A stretch of 64,000 bases of DNA from Ruminococcus sp. Lineage in GTDB: Bacteria > Bacillota > Clostridia > Oscillospirales > Ruminococcaceae. Every line of letters begins with the position of its first letter. Positions within the stretch are counted from its first letter, which is position 1. The position numbers were made by a program, and so were the translations under genes. The stretch is taken from the NCBI GenBank assembly GCA_017521805.1, contig JAFXDK010000025.1, positions 62,001-126,000 of the forward strand, written 5' to 3'. This document shows positions 1-8,493 of this stretch, one piece after another. The notes below the pieces were generated by a model. That model was given only the letters and a program-made list of their open reading frames with translations, ran no database searches and was not told the DNA's origin.

Positions 1-232
1 ATACACACATTACAAGAGAAGTAAAATATCCCTTTTTAGGAATCATTACAACCATAGCAACAGAAATAAGTACCTGTATTTGTGAAATGATACCGTTTAC
101 ACTACCGGAAGCTTGCGGCGGCAGCTTCATTGAAATTTGTTTCTGTACAGCAAAAGTTCCGATAAAGAGGAGAATACCCACAATTCTTACTATTATGGGA
201 TTAAAATAACTTGTTTTTGATGATTTTCTCAT
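1..232 (-). CDS. N-terminal part of a membrane protein, cut by the window edge
   Basis: The open frame starts with ATG at 232, preceded by an AAAGGATG ribosome binding site, and runs off the left edge, so only about 77 residues are visible. It has a short basic start, a hydrophobic helix (RIVGILLFIGTFAVQ), a loop, and a second helix beginning at NGIISQIQVLISV, followed by the PKKGY turn and the start of a third helix. Multi-helix N-termini of this style occur in membrane-anchored GGDEF/EAL signalling proteins of Ruminococcus relatives. That assignment is only a guess because no catalytic domain is visible. It is probably transcribed separately from the sortase cassette, from the AT-rich gap at 233-311. 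Confidence 0.55.
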   Translation of the reverse strand, partial: MRKSSKTSYFNPIIVRIVGILLFIGTFAVQKQISMKLPPQASGSVNGIISQIQVLISVAMVVMIPKKGYFTSLVMCV

Positions 233-311
233 AAAACATACATCCTTTCAAAAACATATTTTATTGTTTTCATCCTATATTATATAACATAAATTCTGAA
301 ATGTCAATACG

Positions 312-1256
312 TTAATTGTTAATATTTGTCTTTTCAGATGAATTATTTTTTTCTGATGTTTTATCATTGATTCTTGATTTTCCGCATAAAGCTGAGAAAA
401 TTCCGTAGAGAACATAGAGTATTAAAGCTGCGATTACAAGAATGATACAAGCTGTAAGAAAATCTTCGGTAAATGTTTTCATAGCTGTAGTATAGGAAGT
501 ATAAATCTGAGCTTGTTTAATCGAAAAGGCGGCGAAATAATCAGTATTCAGCAGATAAATACAGGGAATACAGCCAAGAATACCGGCAGATACAGCAGCA
601 GTACCAATCCAGTAAAGAGCGTCTTTTATTCGCTTGAAATTGCATATCAGAAGTACAAGAGCCAAAAAAGCAGAAGCGCCGAGACAAACAATTTTTATAA
701 TTGGAAGTTTAGCATATAAAGGCTTCACTTTTTTTATTATACCATGTTTTACAAGAGCATTGAACTTGTAAACATCGCAGTATTCCTCAATTGCGGAATA
801 TGCCTTTTTATTGACATTGGCAAGCTTTGTGTAATACTTGTCGTTTTCGTCCTTTATTTCATATCCCGTAGTTTTTGCATATTCTTCAAAATAAGCTTTT
901 ATACTTTCATCAAGGTCAGTATTCTGGGGAATTTCTGCAAATCCACTTGTATCGCCGCCATTGAGAGCAGTAAAACCATAGTCGATTTTGTCATTTACAA
1001 CGGACTGTAAATAATCAACGCTGATATGCTTCATGTAAACATCAGCAGGAATACCGGTTTCAGCGTATTTTTCAGTAAAATACTTATTGAGTTCCTTGTG
1101 GACAATACTGCTTATATCTTTTTCTTCTGTAAGATTTATAAGATTTTCTTTTGTTGCGAATTTATCAGCGGTTATGCATCCCGCGGAAGCTATAAGAGTA
1201 AATACAAGCAGTAGAGTTACAATAAAAGAGCTTATATATGAACCTGTACTTCTCAT
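312..1256 (-). CDS. Lipoprotein-like membrane protein of the sortase cassette
   Basis: This 314-residue protein has an N-terminal hydrophobic segment ending in a lipobox-like IASAGC. An extracytoplasmic region of about 150 residues follows. Three hydrophobic helices (about 190-210, 215-235 and 262-285) lie near the end, and the tail is short, Lys/Asn-rich and cytoplasmic. No catalytic motif is recognised. It starts one base after the sortase stop codon, with its GGAGGG ribosome binding site inside the sortase 3' end, so the two genes are translationally coupled. By context it may help display or stabilise the sortase substrate. Its biochemical role is unknown. Confidence 0.7.
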   Translation of the reverse strand: MRSTGSYISSFIVTLLLVFTLIASAGCITADKFATKENLINLTEEKDISSIVHKELNKYFTEKYAETGIPADVYMKHISVDYLQSVVNDKIDYGFTALNGGDTSGFAEIPQNTDLDESIKAYFEEYAKTTGYEIKDENDKYYTKLANVNKKAYSAIEEYCDVYKFNALVKHGIIKKVKPLYAKLPIIKIVCLGASAFLALVLLICNFKRIKDALYWIGTAAVSAGILGCIPCIYLLNTDYFAAFSIKQAQIYTSYTTAMKTFTEDFLTACIILVIAALILYVLYGIFSALCGKSRINDKTSEKNNSSEKTNINN

Positions 1257-1257
1257 A

Positions 1258-1935
1258 TTATTCGCCCTCCTTTTCAGTGTAAAAGGCTTTTTCTGTCAAT
1301 TCGCAGATTGCACCGAATCGACTGTCCGACGCGCCAAGTAAATCACGCTTGCAGGTATAAATAGTAAGCCTGTCGTCCTCAGTGGGAGCGATATATTTTT
1401 TATCCTTACTGCTGAACTCGATAAGCTCTTTTACTTTATAGGTGAATCTGCCGTAATTTGTTGTAATTGTGACATCATCGCCCTCTTTGAGATTTGAGAG
1501 GTCGGCAAAATATGTGTCCACATGGGCGGAAACAACGGAATTTCCGTTAGTGCCGAATACAGCAGAGCTTGATGACTGACAAGCGCCGTGTTCCAAAAGT
1601 TCAGTAGTAGTACCCCAGTAAATAGGAATATCAATTCCCAAAGCGTCAGTGCTTACAATACCGTACAATTCACCAAAGGTTGGACGGTCAGGCTCACCTG
1701 TTTCGGAGGTTTTGCCGCTGTAATCCATGTTGATATCATTATCTTTTATGACAAGTCCTGAATCCTCATTGAGAGGGTCAGATTTAAGGCTGTCCATAAA
1801 AGCAATATTAGTATAGGTTTTGATTTTATCCGCAGGTTTTATAGCTGCAATTATAGTTATTCCGGCACAAATCGCAGTAACCATAACAGGCGTGATTATA
1901 TGCAAAGTAATATTTTTTTTGGATTTTTCTTTCAT
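1258..1935 (-). CDS. Sortase family transpeptidase
   Basis: Sortases cleave a sorting signal near the C-terminus of exported proteins and join the protein to the cell wall. The protein has an N-terminal membrane anchor (about residues 10-33) and a beta-barrel domain with the three catalytic signatures: His138 in the SAHVDTYF context, Cys195 in LTIYTCKRD, and Arg206 in DSRFG. The start at 1935 is chosen because AGAGGT lies 6 bases upstream; a longer in-frame TTG start at 1956 has no such site. The length of 225 residues is normal. The substrate gene ends one base upstream and the membrane protein gene starts one base downstream, forming a tight three-gene operon. The class is uncertain; no class B or class A hallmark was obvious. 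Confidence 0.88.
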   Translation of the reverse strand: MKEKSKKNITLHIITPVMVTAICAGITIIAAIKPADKIKTYTNIAFMDSLKSDPLNEDSGLVIKDNDINMDYSGKTSETGEPDRPTFGELYGIVSTDALGIDIPIYWGTTTELLEHGACQSSSSAVFGTNGNSVVSAHVDTYFADLSNLKEGDDVTITTNYGRFTYKVKELIEFSSKDKKYIAPTEDDRLTIYTCKRDLLGASDSRFGAICELTEKAFYTEKEGE

Positions 1936-1936
1936 T

Positions 1937-2872
1937 TCAGACCTCTTTTTTGCCAAAGGATTTTTTAACAGCCACAGTTGTTCCGCCTATACCTACTACA
2001 GCAAGAGCAGCTGCAAGAGCAAGGATTCCGCGGCGGTCATAGCCCGTAGCGGCTACTGTATCGCTTGCCGCACTTAAAGCCACAAGCTTTCCGTCCTCGT
2101 CCTTCATGGAGAGTACCAGATTATCGTCTGTAAGCCCGTCAACGCTGAGAGTAAGTCCAAGCTGACTTGTGATGTCTGCCATGTCCTCTATTATATCGGC
2201 TTTGTTGTCGATTGGAAGCTGTTTCAGCAGGCTTTTGTAGTCTTCGGGGGACATATTGCTGAGAAATGCGTCTTTCTGTTCGGGAGTTAATCCTGCAATA
2301 TAGCTTCTTTTTTCGTCAAGGGACATAGCTGCAAAATCCTTTGAGCTGATTCTGTCGAAGGTTGAGCCGTCAGGGAGTGTGAGTGTAATTTTATCATCTT
2401 TTGACTGACCGCCTGATTGATTTCCGCCGTCCTGATTATTTCCTGATGAAGAATTATCATTGTTTCCGCTGTCCGCAGTTCCGCTGTTTTCGGGACTATT
2501 GCTGTCAGTAATAGAAGCAGTTGTAGTGACTTTTTCCTGAGATTGCTGAGGTGCTGCTGTGGTAACAGCAGGCTCAGGAGTTACAGAGGGCGCAGACGAT
2601 GTAAAACCGTTATCAGTAAGAAGCTGGTCTATCATTTCCTGATTCATACCTCTTAGGGTAGCCATATAGCTGTCAATAAGCTCAGGGGGATAAAGCTCAG
2701 GATTTTCATAATATTTATTCCAACCTGCCTGAATAAGACTTTCGGGAAGTCCCATTGAGCGTGCAAGTTCAGCAGCCTCCTCAGGAGTTGCGGCATTAGC
2801 AGACATAGGGACAGCGGCAAGGCTTACACAAAGAGCAGTGCCAAATAGTATACGTGAAATTTTTTTAATCAT
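1937..2872 (-). CDS. Exported protein with a non-canonical C-terminal sorting signal, probable sortase substrate
   Basis: The 311-residue protein has a Sec signal peptide ending near SANA-A. A helical segment (about 30-95) is followed by a long Thr/Ser/Asn/Gly-rich linker (about 100-160) typical of wall-spanning regions. A second helical region with EQKDAFLSNMSPEDYKSLL-type repeats follows. It ends with VAATG, then a hydrophobic helix and a Lys-rich tail. VAATG replaces the usual LPxTG, but the tripartite layout is that of a cell-wall sorting signal. The sortase gene follows directly, so the pair is probably enzyme and dedicated substrate. No enzymatic domain is recognised. Confidence 0.8.
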   Translation of the reverse strand: MIKKISRILFGTALCVSLAAVPMSANAATPEEAAELARSMGLPESLIQAGWNKYYENPELYPPELIDSYMATLRGMNQEMIDQLLTDNGFTSSAPSVTPEPAVTTAAPQQSQEKVTTTASITDSNSPENSGTADSGNNDNSSSGNNQDGGNQSGGQSKDDKITLTLPDGSTFDRISSKDFAAMSLDEKRSYIAGLTPEQKDAFLSNMSPEDYKSLLKQLPIDNKADIIEDMADITSQLGLTLSVDGLTDDNLVLSMKDEDGKLVALSAASDTVAATGYDRRGILALAAALAVVGIGGTTVAVKKSFGKKEV

Positions 2873-2922
2873 AATATTCTCCTTTTTAAGTCAGATTAAA
2901 AATGACAATGACGTACATAATT

Positions 2923-2951
2923 ATTATATACTTTTTTTAAGAGTATGTCAA
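2923..2951 (-). promoter_or_regulatory. Sigma-A-type promoter of the sortase operon
   Basis: On the minus strand TTGACA (2951-2946) and TATAAT (2928-2923) are separated by exactly 17 bases, a perfect consensus promoter about 50 bases upstream of the substrate gene start. Confidence 0.85.
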
Positions 2952-3398
2952 GCATGAAGAAATTTTTTCAATAGGGAATATTTACAAATTACTTGAAAAT
3001 TTAGAAACTTCTGATTAAAAAATATGTATTTGTAAAACAAAAAATATAACAGTAAAATCTGTTATTTATATACAAAATAAAATGTTGATAATTATTGAAA
3101 AAGTAGAAAATAAAAATTATTTTTCAAAATGCAACGTTTTTCCGTTGCAAAAAGGCTCATTTCAGACTATTTATGGAAGGGGTTTTAAATTTTACCTCTT
3201 CAGTCAGAACTTAAAGGGACGTTCAGAAACAGTTTTTATGAAACAGAGAAAAGTCAAAATTTCATAATGAGAATAATAAAATAAAACTGTGAATATTATC
3301 AAAATTCATAAAAAGTTCTTGTATTTTTGATTTTATTGTGTTAAAATAATAATAAGCAAAACGATTTGTCAGATTGACAGAAAAAGGGGGAATGTAAA
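2952..3398. other. AT-rich intergenic region
   Basis: No convincing gene was found. A 61-codon open frame at 3082-3267 lacks a ribosome binding site and looks accidental. The region holds an inverted repeat TGCAACG-N6-CGTTGCA (3130-3149) and, near the end, a likely promoter for the large dockerin gene (TTGTAT, 17 bases, TAAAAT). Confidence 0.6.
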
Positions 3399-6300
3399 AT
3401 GAAAAAATTTTTCAAACGTCTGACGGCTATATGTTCAGCGGCGGCAGTAACAGCGGCAATGCACACGGGAATCCTGTTTGGCAGTGAAAATTTCATCACA
3501 GCAAACAGTGCTGTAAGAGGGCAGTGTGAATCATATCAGGGAAGCAATGAAAATGCTAATGATTATGGCTATTATGCATATCATACCATAGATTCTTATC
3601 TTATTTCTCAGTCAGAGGGCGGATATATGCGTTTCCAGAACGGCGCAGTAGAAAACGCGTATCTGATTGAATATTATGATTCCGAATACAACTTTGTAAA
3701 AGACATTAAACTGGAGCAGGAGCTTTCAATTTTTGGAGGATTTTATGCAGCTGACGACTATTATTATATCCTCAGCGGTCAGGAAAATCCCAACCAGCTT
3801 TCAAATGCAGAATGTTTTCGGATCACAAAATATGATAAAGACTGGAATAAGATTAAATCAGCAGGATTAGCCGACTGCAATACGGTAATTCCATTTGATG
3901 CAGGTTCAGCGCGTTTTGCCGTCAGTGGAAAATATATGTTTATACGAACAGCACACGAAATGTATAAGTCTGATGACGGTTTGAATCATCAGGCAAATGT
4001 CACAATACAGCTTGATACGGAAGCAATGAAAATAACTGATTCCTTTACAAAGGTAGCAACTAAAGATTATGGCTATGTTTCTCACTCATTCAATCAGTTT
4101 ATACATACAGAAAACAACAGGATTATAGCTCTCGACCACGGCGACGCAAATCCGCGAAGCATCGTTCTCACAGAATATATTACGGATTTTTCAGGCGGTA
4201 AATTTACTCCGACAAATAAAACTAAATGTGTGACAACAGATATTGTAAAATTCCCCGGTTCTGATAAGCGGCACTATAATTATACAGGCGCGGCTATCGG
4301 AGGATTCGAAATATCTGATACTCACTATATAGCGGCATATTCAGCAGAATCCTATACGGATAATAATATAGACGAGGATACGCGTAACATATGTATCGGA
4401 ACAGTAGACAAGAAAACGAAAAGCACAATTAACCGACAAATAACAAATTATGCGAAAGGTTCTGAAAATGCTACAGCCCCTCATCTTGTAAAAGTCAACA
4501 ATAACAGGTATATATTGCTGTGGGGACATGAGGATAATGTGTATTATACATCTCTCGACGGCAAAGGCAATCCCGCTTCAATTTATACAATAGAAGAAGC
4601 GGCACTGTCTGATTGCGTCCCCGTTGTTTCAGGAAATAAGCTTGTCTGGTACACATGGAAAAACGATAATACAACATTTTATGAGATTAACCTGACAGAT
4701 ATTTCAGACAATGCATCTGTAACAGTTGAAAGTGGACATCAAATGGAAATTATTTCACTTCCAACAGCAGCAGGAGAAAACTGTATAATTCAATGCTGTT
4801 ACTGCCAGAAAACAGCAGAATTTGCAACACCTGAATATCTTAATCTTTTATGGAACACAAAAATTAATGGCACATACAGTCCGTATATAGAAAATGCAGT
4901 TTATAAAGGGGATTCATTGTATATGTGGGCATATGATAATGATTTTTCTGCGGAATATCATGATTATATCCTGACATTTTCAGACCCTGAAGCTGTAAAA
5001 GCAGAAAGAGTGAAGCTATCAGGAGAACAGGTAGCCTATAAGCTTACATTTCTGAAAGAGGGAAAACAGGTAATAACGGCAACTCACAAATACAATCCTG
5101 CTGTAACTTACTCTCAAATAATCCAAGTAGAGCATGATAAAAACCACACATTAAACCGAATTCCTGCTGAAATCGGAAGTAATAAAGCTCATTTTGTATG
5201 TCAGGACTGCGATTATACGGAAGAATTTACAGTTCTGACAAATATCAAAGTTGGCTGGCAGGTATCGGGAAGTTTGTTTGATACGAAAGTGAAGGAATCA
5301 TATTGCCCTGAAAGTCAGACAAGATTTGTGGTACAATCTGAGGATGAAGCAGATAACAGGGAAATTACCATAGAAATCGGCGATAAATCCATTATGGATT
5401 TTACACAGGAATATGTTTATGATGAGGATTTCTGGGGAAAACTTGATATTTTTACCGAGGGTGAAACGGATATAATCATATATCCAACCTATAATCCGAA
5501 TATAAAGAAAACATTTACAATAAAAGCCGCTCATTTCTATGAAAACGGTTTATGTAAATATTGCAGTCTGACCTGTTCGCACAATTCATGGGATATTATT
5601 CCTGCTACATGTACAAGCCCTAAAATTTGTACTAAATGCGGTCATGAAATAGGTGAACCTGATTATCTGAATCACAGCAGTTATGAAATGATATATGTTC
5701 CAAGCGAAGAAAATGATAGTTTTCATGATATAAAAAATTCCTGCTGCGGACAGCTTATAAACTCAGAGGAACATATTTTTAATCTTGATGAAGAAAGCGG
5801 AGAATATCGCTGTATATGCGGAATAACTGCGGTATGTGCCCTTGTTGCAGGAGGAGAAATAAAATATTTTTCATCATTCAGCCTTGCCGCTGAATCTGCA
5901 AGGGAGTACAGCGATTCACTTATTTATCCTCTTACGGATTTTTCTATGAATTCCACAGTAATTGACGGAGCGGACTTTGTGTTCGACCTCAATGGAAAAG
6001 ACATATTATTCACAGGTATAACAGAGTATAACAGTGCAATTGCTGTAAAATCTGGTTCTGTTGTGATTACCGACAGCACAGGGGGAGGCAGTATTACTGC
6101 TCCTCAGGGTGCAGACCTGATTTACAGCGAGGGTGGAACTGTTGATATTAGAAGCGGAAATCTCGTTTCGGAGCAGGCAGTTATAAGAGCAGTAAATGAC
6201 AGTAATGTGATTATTCAGGGCGGAAATTTAAGCGGAGAATACGGCATTATTGCAGAATGTCAGAGTATAATTTTAAACGGTGAAGCTGAATTCCATTGCA

Positions 6301-7352
6301 GTAAAGCGGATTTTTCACTTTCAGAAAATTCATATATAACCGTAAATAAAGCATTATCTGAGCGTTACTCAGTGGAAAAAGAGAAAGCCGGATTGTTGGC
6401 AGTATCAGGCATGGGTATTTCTTTTAACAGTGAAAATTTCGGCTGTACTGCGGATAATCGTCTGATTGTCAGCGATACCGAGGGAAATCTGTATCTTAAA
6501 TATGACATAGCCTGTGCTGATATCATTCTTGAATCAGAGGATTTTGCATACAGTGGAAATGCAGTTTTCCCCGTCGTTTATGCGTCATTTGAGGAACTTT
6601 CTGTTGAGTATGATATCAGTTATTCAGATGAAGAGGGGAATGAAGTGGAATCAGCTGTAAATTCCGGAATGTATACAGCAATTATTACAGGAAAAGGGGA
6701 TTTTGCAGGTACAGTTGAACTGCCTTTCAGAATCTCCGCCGCGATACCGTTTATTGAGTGGACAATTCCCGAGCAGGAGTTAATTTTCAGTGGAGAATCA
6801 GCAGAAATCATACCGCCTGTAGTTATTCTTCCTTCGGGTGAGGTTTTTGAGGGTGAGATTCACTACTTCTACCGTGCGCTGTATTCTGCTGATTCATTTA
6901 CGCAGGGTTTGCCTGTAGAGGTTGGAGCATATGAAGTTACAGCGGCAATTGACGGATTCGGAAATTATACAGGAGCAGAAACAGAAAGCAGTATGATTCT
7001 GATAATCGATGAAGCACCTGAGCCTGAAACAACCACTACAACTACAGCAACTACCACTGTAACTACATCGGTGACAACAGTTACAACAACTGTTACAACG
7101 CCTGATGAATCAACTGATAAAGATAATATTCGCGGTGATGTAAATGGCGATAGCATAATTGATGCCGCTGACGCTTCTGTGATTCTTGCACAATATGCGG
7201 CAGTACAGACCGGCGGTAACAGCATACTTAATCATAATCAGCTTAAAGCGGCTGACGTTAATAATGACGGTATTGTTGATTCCTCAGATGCCTCGAAGAT
7301 TCTTTTCTATTACACTTTAATTTCTATTGGCAAAGAGCCGTCATGGAATTAG
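3399..7352 (+). CDS. Very large secreted dockerin protein with Cys-pair domains
   Basis: This 1317-residue protein begins with a Sec signal peptide. Residues about 35-580 form a Tyr/Asn-rich beta-strand region of unrecognised family, possibly propeller-like. From about 600 to 820 there are repeated Cys-pair knuckles (CQDCDY, CKYC, CTKCGHE, CCGQ, CICG) spaced like small zinc-ribbon repeats, unusual in a secreted protein. A right-handed beta-helix-like stretch (about 830-1010) and Ig-like segments follow. A Thr/Val-rich linker (about 1210-1235) leads to a type I dockerin with two calcium loops (DVNGDSIIDAAD and DVNNDGIVDSSD). It is therefore probably a cellulosome or cell-surface component. No glycosidase active site could be identified. 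A GGGGGAATGTAAA ribosome binding site precedes the ATG. Confidence 0.85.
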   Translation: MKKFFKRLTAICSAAAVTAAMHTGILFGSENFITANSAVRGQCESYQGSNENANDYGYYAYHTIDSYLISQSEGGYMRFQNGAVENAYLIEYYDSEYNFVKDIKLEQELSIFGGFYAADDYYYILSGQENPNQLSNAECFRITKYDKDWNKIKSAGLADCNTVIPFDAGSARFAVSGKYMFIRTAHEMYKSDDGLNHQANVTIQLDTEAMKITDSFTKVATKDYGYVSHSFNQFIHTENNRIIALDHGDANPRSIVLTEYITDFSGGKFTPTNKTKCVTTDIVKFPGSDKRHYNYTGAAIGGFEISDTHYIAAYSAESYTDNNIDEDTRNICIGTVDKKTKSTINRQITNYAKGSENATAPHLVKVNNNRYILLWGHEDNVYYTSLDGKGNPASIYTIEEAALSDCVPVVSGNKLVWYTWKNDNTTFYEINLTDISDNASVTVESGHQMEIISLPTAAGENCIIQCCYCQKTAEFATPEYLNLLWNTKINGTYSPYIENAVYKGDSLYMWAYDNDFSAEYHDYILTFSDPEAVKAERVKLSGEQVAYKLTFLKEGKQVITATHKYNPAVTYSQIIQVEHDKNHTLNRIPAEIGSNKAHFVCQDCDYTEEFTVLTNIKVGWQVSGSLFDTKVKESYCPESQTRFVVQSEDEADNREITIEIGDKSIMDFTQEYVYDEDFWGKLDIFTEGETDIIIYPTYNPNIKKTFTIKAAHFYENGLCKYCSLTCSHNSWDIIPATCTSPKICTKCGHEIGEPDYLNHSSYEMIYVPSEENDSFHDIKNSCCGQLINSEEHIFNLDEESGEYRCICGITAVCALVAGGEIKYFSSFSLAAESAREYSDSLIYPLTDFSMNSTVIDGADFVFDLNGKDILFTGITEYNSAIAVKSGSVVITDSTGGGSITAPQGADLIYSEGGTVDIRSGNLVSEQAVIRAVNDSNVIIQGGNLSGEYGIIAECQSIILNGEAEFHCSKADFSLSENSYITVNKALSERYSVEKEKAGLLAVSGMGISFNSENFGCTADNRLIVSDTEGNLYLKYDIACADIILESEDFAYSGNAVFPVVYASFEELSVEYDISYSDEEGNEVESAVNSGMYTAIITGKGDFAGTVELPFRISAAIPFIEWTIPEQELIFSGESAEIIPPVVILPSGEVFEGEIHYFYRALYSADSFTQGLPVEVGAYEVTAAIDGFGNYTGAETESSMILIIDEAPEPETTTTTTATTTVTTSVTTVTTTVTTPDESTDKDNIRGDVNGDSIIDAADASVILAQYAAVQTGGNSILNHNQLKAADVNNDGIVDSSDASKILFYYTLISIGKEPSWN

Positions 7353-7371
7353 CGCAGGGAAACTCCATAAA

Positions 7372-7405
7372 AATCACCGGCAAAGCAAATGCTTTACCGG
7401 TGATT
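7372..7405. terminator. Bidirectional rho-independent terminator
   Basis: A stem of AATCACCGG with AAAGC paired to GCTTT and CCGGTGATT lies between the convergent dockerin and protease genes. T-rich tracts follow on both strands, strongest on the minus strand. Confidence 0.85.
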
Positions 7406-7418
7406 GACAGGATTATTT

Positions 7419-8351
7419 TTAGTTCTGTTTCTTGATTTTTATAAGTACAAGAACAGATGCGGCTGTAAGTATGGCAGTTGTTATTATACTTCCCTCAATT
7501 CCGAAATCTCCGCCTGTAAGCAGAACAGAGGAGGATTTGGCTGTGGTACGCAGAATTGATTCTGTATCACCCGTTCCGCTGACGCTTATACCGTAAAAGC
7601 TTCCCTGAGTAAAATTCCATATGGAGTGGATTGCGCAGGCTCCCCATATATCGTCAAAAGCAATCATATAAAGGGCGGCGAAAACTCCGAAAAGTGTGAG
7701 GTTTAAAAATACCAGCAGGTTAAATCCCGGATTTGCAAGGTGAGCAAGGGAAAATGCTGCAGAGCTGACAATAACCGCAACCCATGGATTATGCCTGCCG
7801 CCAAGGGTATTCATCAGATAGCCGCGGAATATGAATTCCTCGCTCATACCCTGAATGAGAAATCCCCCAAGCATAAGCCCGATTATTCCAAAATCCACTG
7901 ATTTGCACACGGATATTTTTGTAATTCCGAAAGCCGCTGATAAAAGTGCTGTTACGGATATCATGACAAACCCTACGCCAAGTCCCTGTATATAATGAAG
8001 TCCTGCTTTTCTCCTGCGCATACCCATTGAGCTAAGGTGGCGCGCTTCTACAAATCGGCAGTATATAATACTTATGATTGTGCCGAATATTGTGCAGAAA
8101 AGCGTGGGTATAAGATATTTTGCCTGCATCATGATTTCCATTGATATATCCATTGCCTTTTTTATATCAACAGAACCCTCGGCAAGTATGCGTTCCTGTA
8201 GTTCCGATTTGGACATTGCAGAGGGGATTATTGATTCCGCAAGTTGTATAACTACGAACATTGCAAGAAATATCGCAAGGGTTACAAGTATATTTTCAGA
8301 TGCTGTGGATTTTTTCGATTCCTCGAACATTTTACATTTCAATTTCAGCAT
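7419..8351 (-). CDS. CPBP family intramembrane metalloprotease (CAAX/Abi type)
   Basis: This 310-residue protein has about eight hydrophobic helices. It carries the three CPBP motifs: EEFIFRG (the EExxxR motif, about residue 168), FSLAH (the FxxxH motif) and a later His in CAIHSIWN. These residues coordinate zinc or act in catalysis in the family, whose members cleave prenylated or peptide substrates in the membrane or handle bacteriocin and immunity functions. It is transcribed alone, convergent with the large dockerin gene and divergent from the GH18 gene. The substrate cannot be inferred. Confidence 0.88.
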   Translation of the reverse strand: MLKLKCKMFEESKKSTASENILVTLAIFLAMFVVIQLAESIIPSAMSKSELQERILAEGSVDIKKAMDISMEIMMQAKYLIPTLFCTIFGTIISIIYCRFVEARHLSSMGMRRRKAGLHYIQGLGVGFVMISVTALLSAAFGITKISVCKSVDFGIIGLMLGGFLIQGMSEEFIFRGYLMNTLGGRHNPWVAVIVSSAAFSLAHLANPGFNLLVFLNLTLFGVFAALYMIAFDDIWGACAIHSIWNFTQGSFYGISVSGTGDTESILRTTAKSSSVLLTGGDFGIEGSIITTAILTAASVLVLIKIKKQN

Positions 8352-8440
8352 ATATACCTCCGATTAGTAAATTATGTAAATATTATATAACAATTCAGCG
8401 GCGATGTCAAGGGAATATATGTTTTTTTCTAAGTAAATAC

Positions 8441-8469
8441 TTGACATTGATGTTGAGAAATTGTATAAG
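8441..8469 (+). promoter_or_regulatory. Promoter of the GH18-dockerin gene
   Basis: TTGACA at 8441-8446 and TATAAG at 8464-8469 are separated by 17 bases. The predicted transcript starts only about 15-20 bases upstream of the ATG. Confidence 0.75.
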
Positions 8470-8493
8470 AAATACTTGAAAGGAGTGTTTTTT

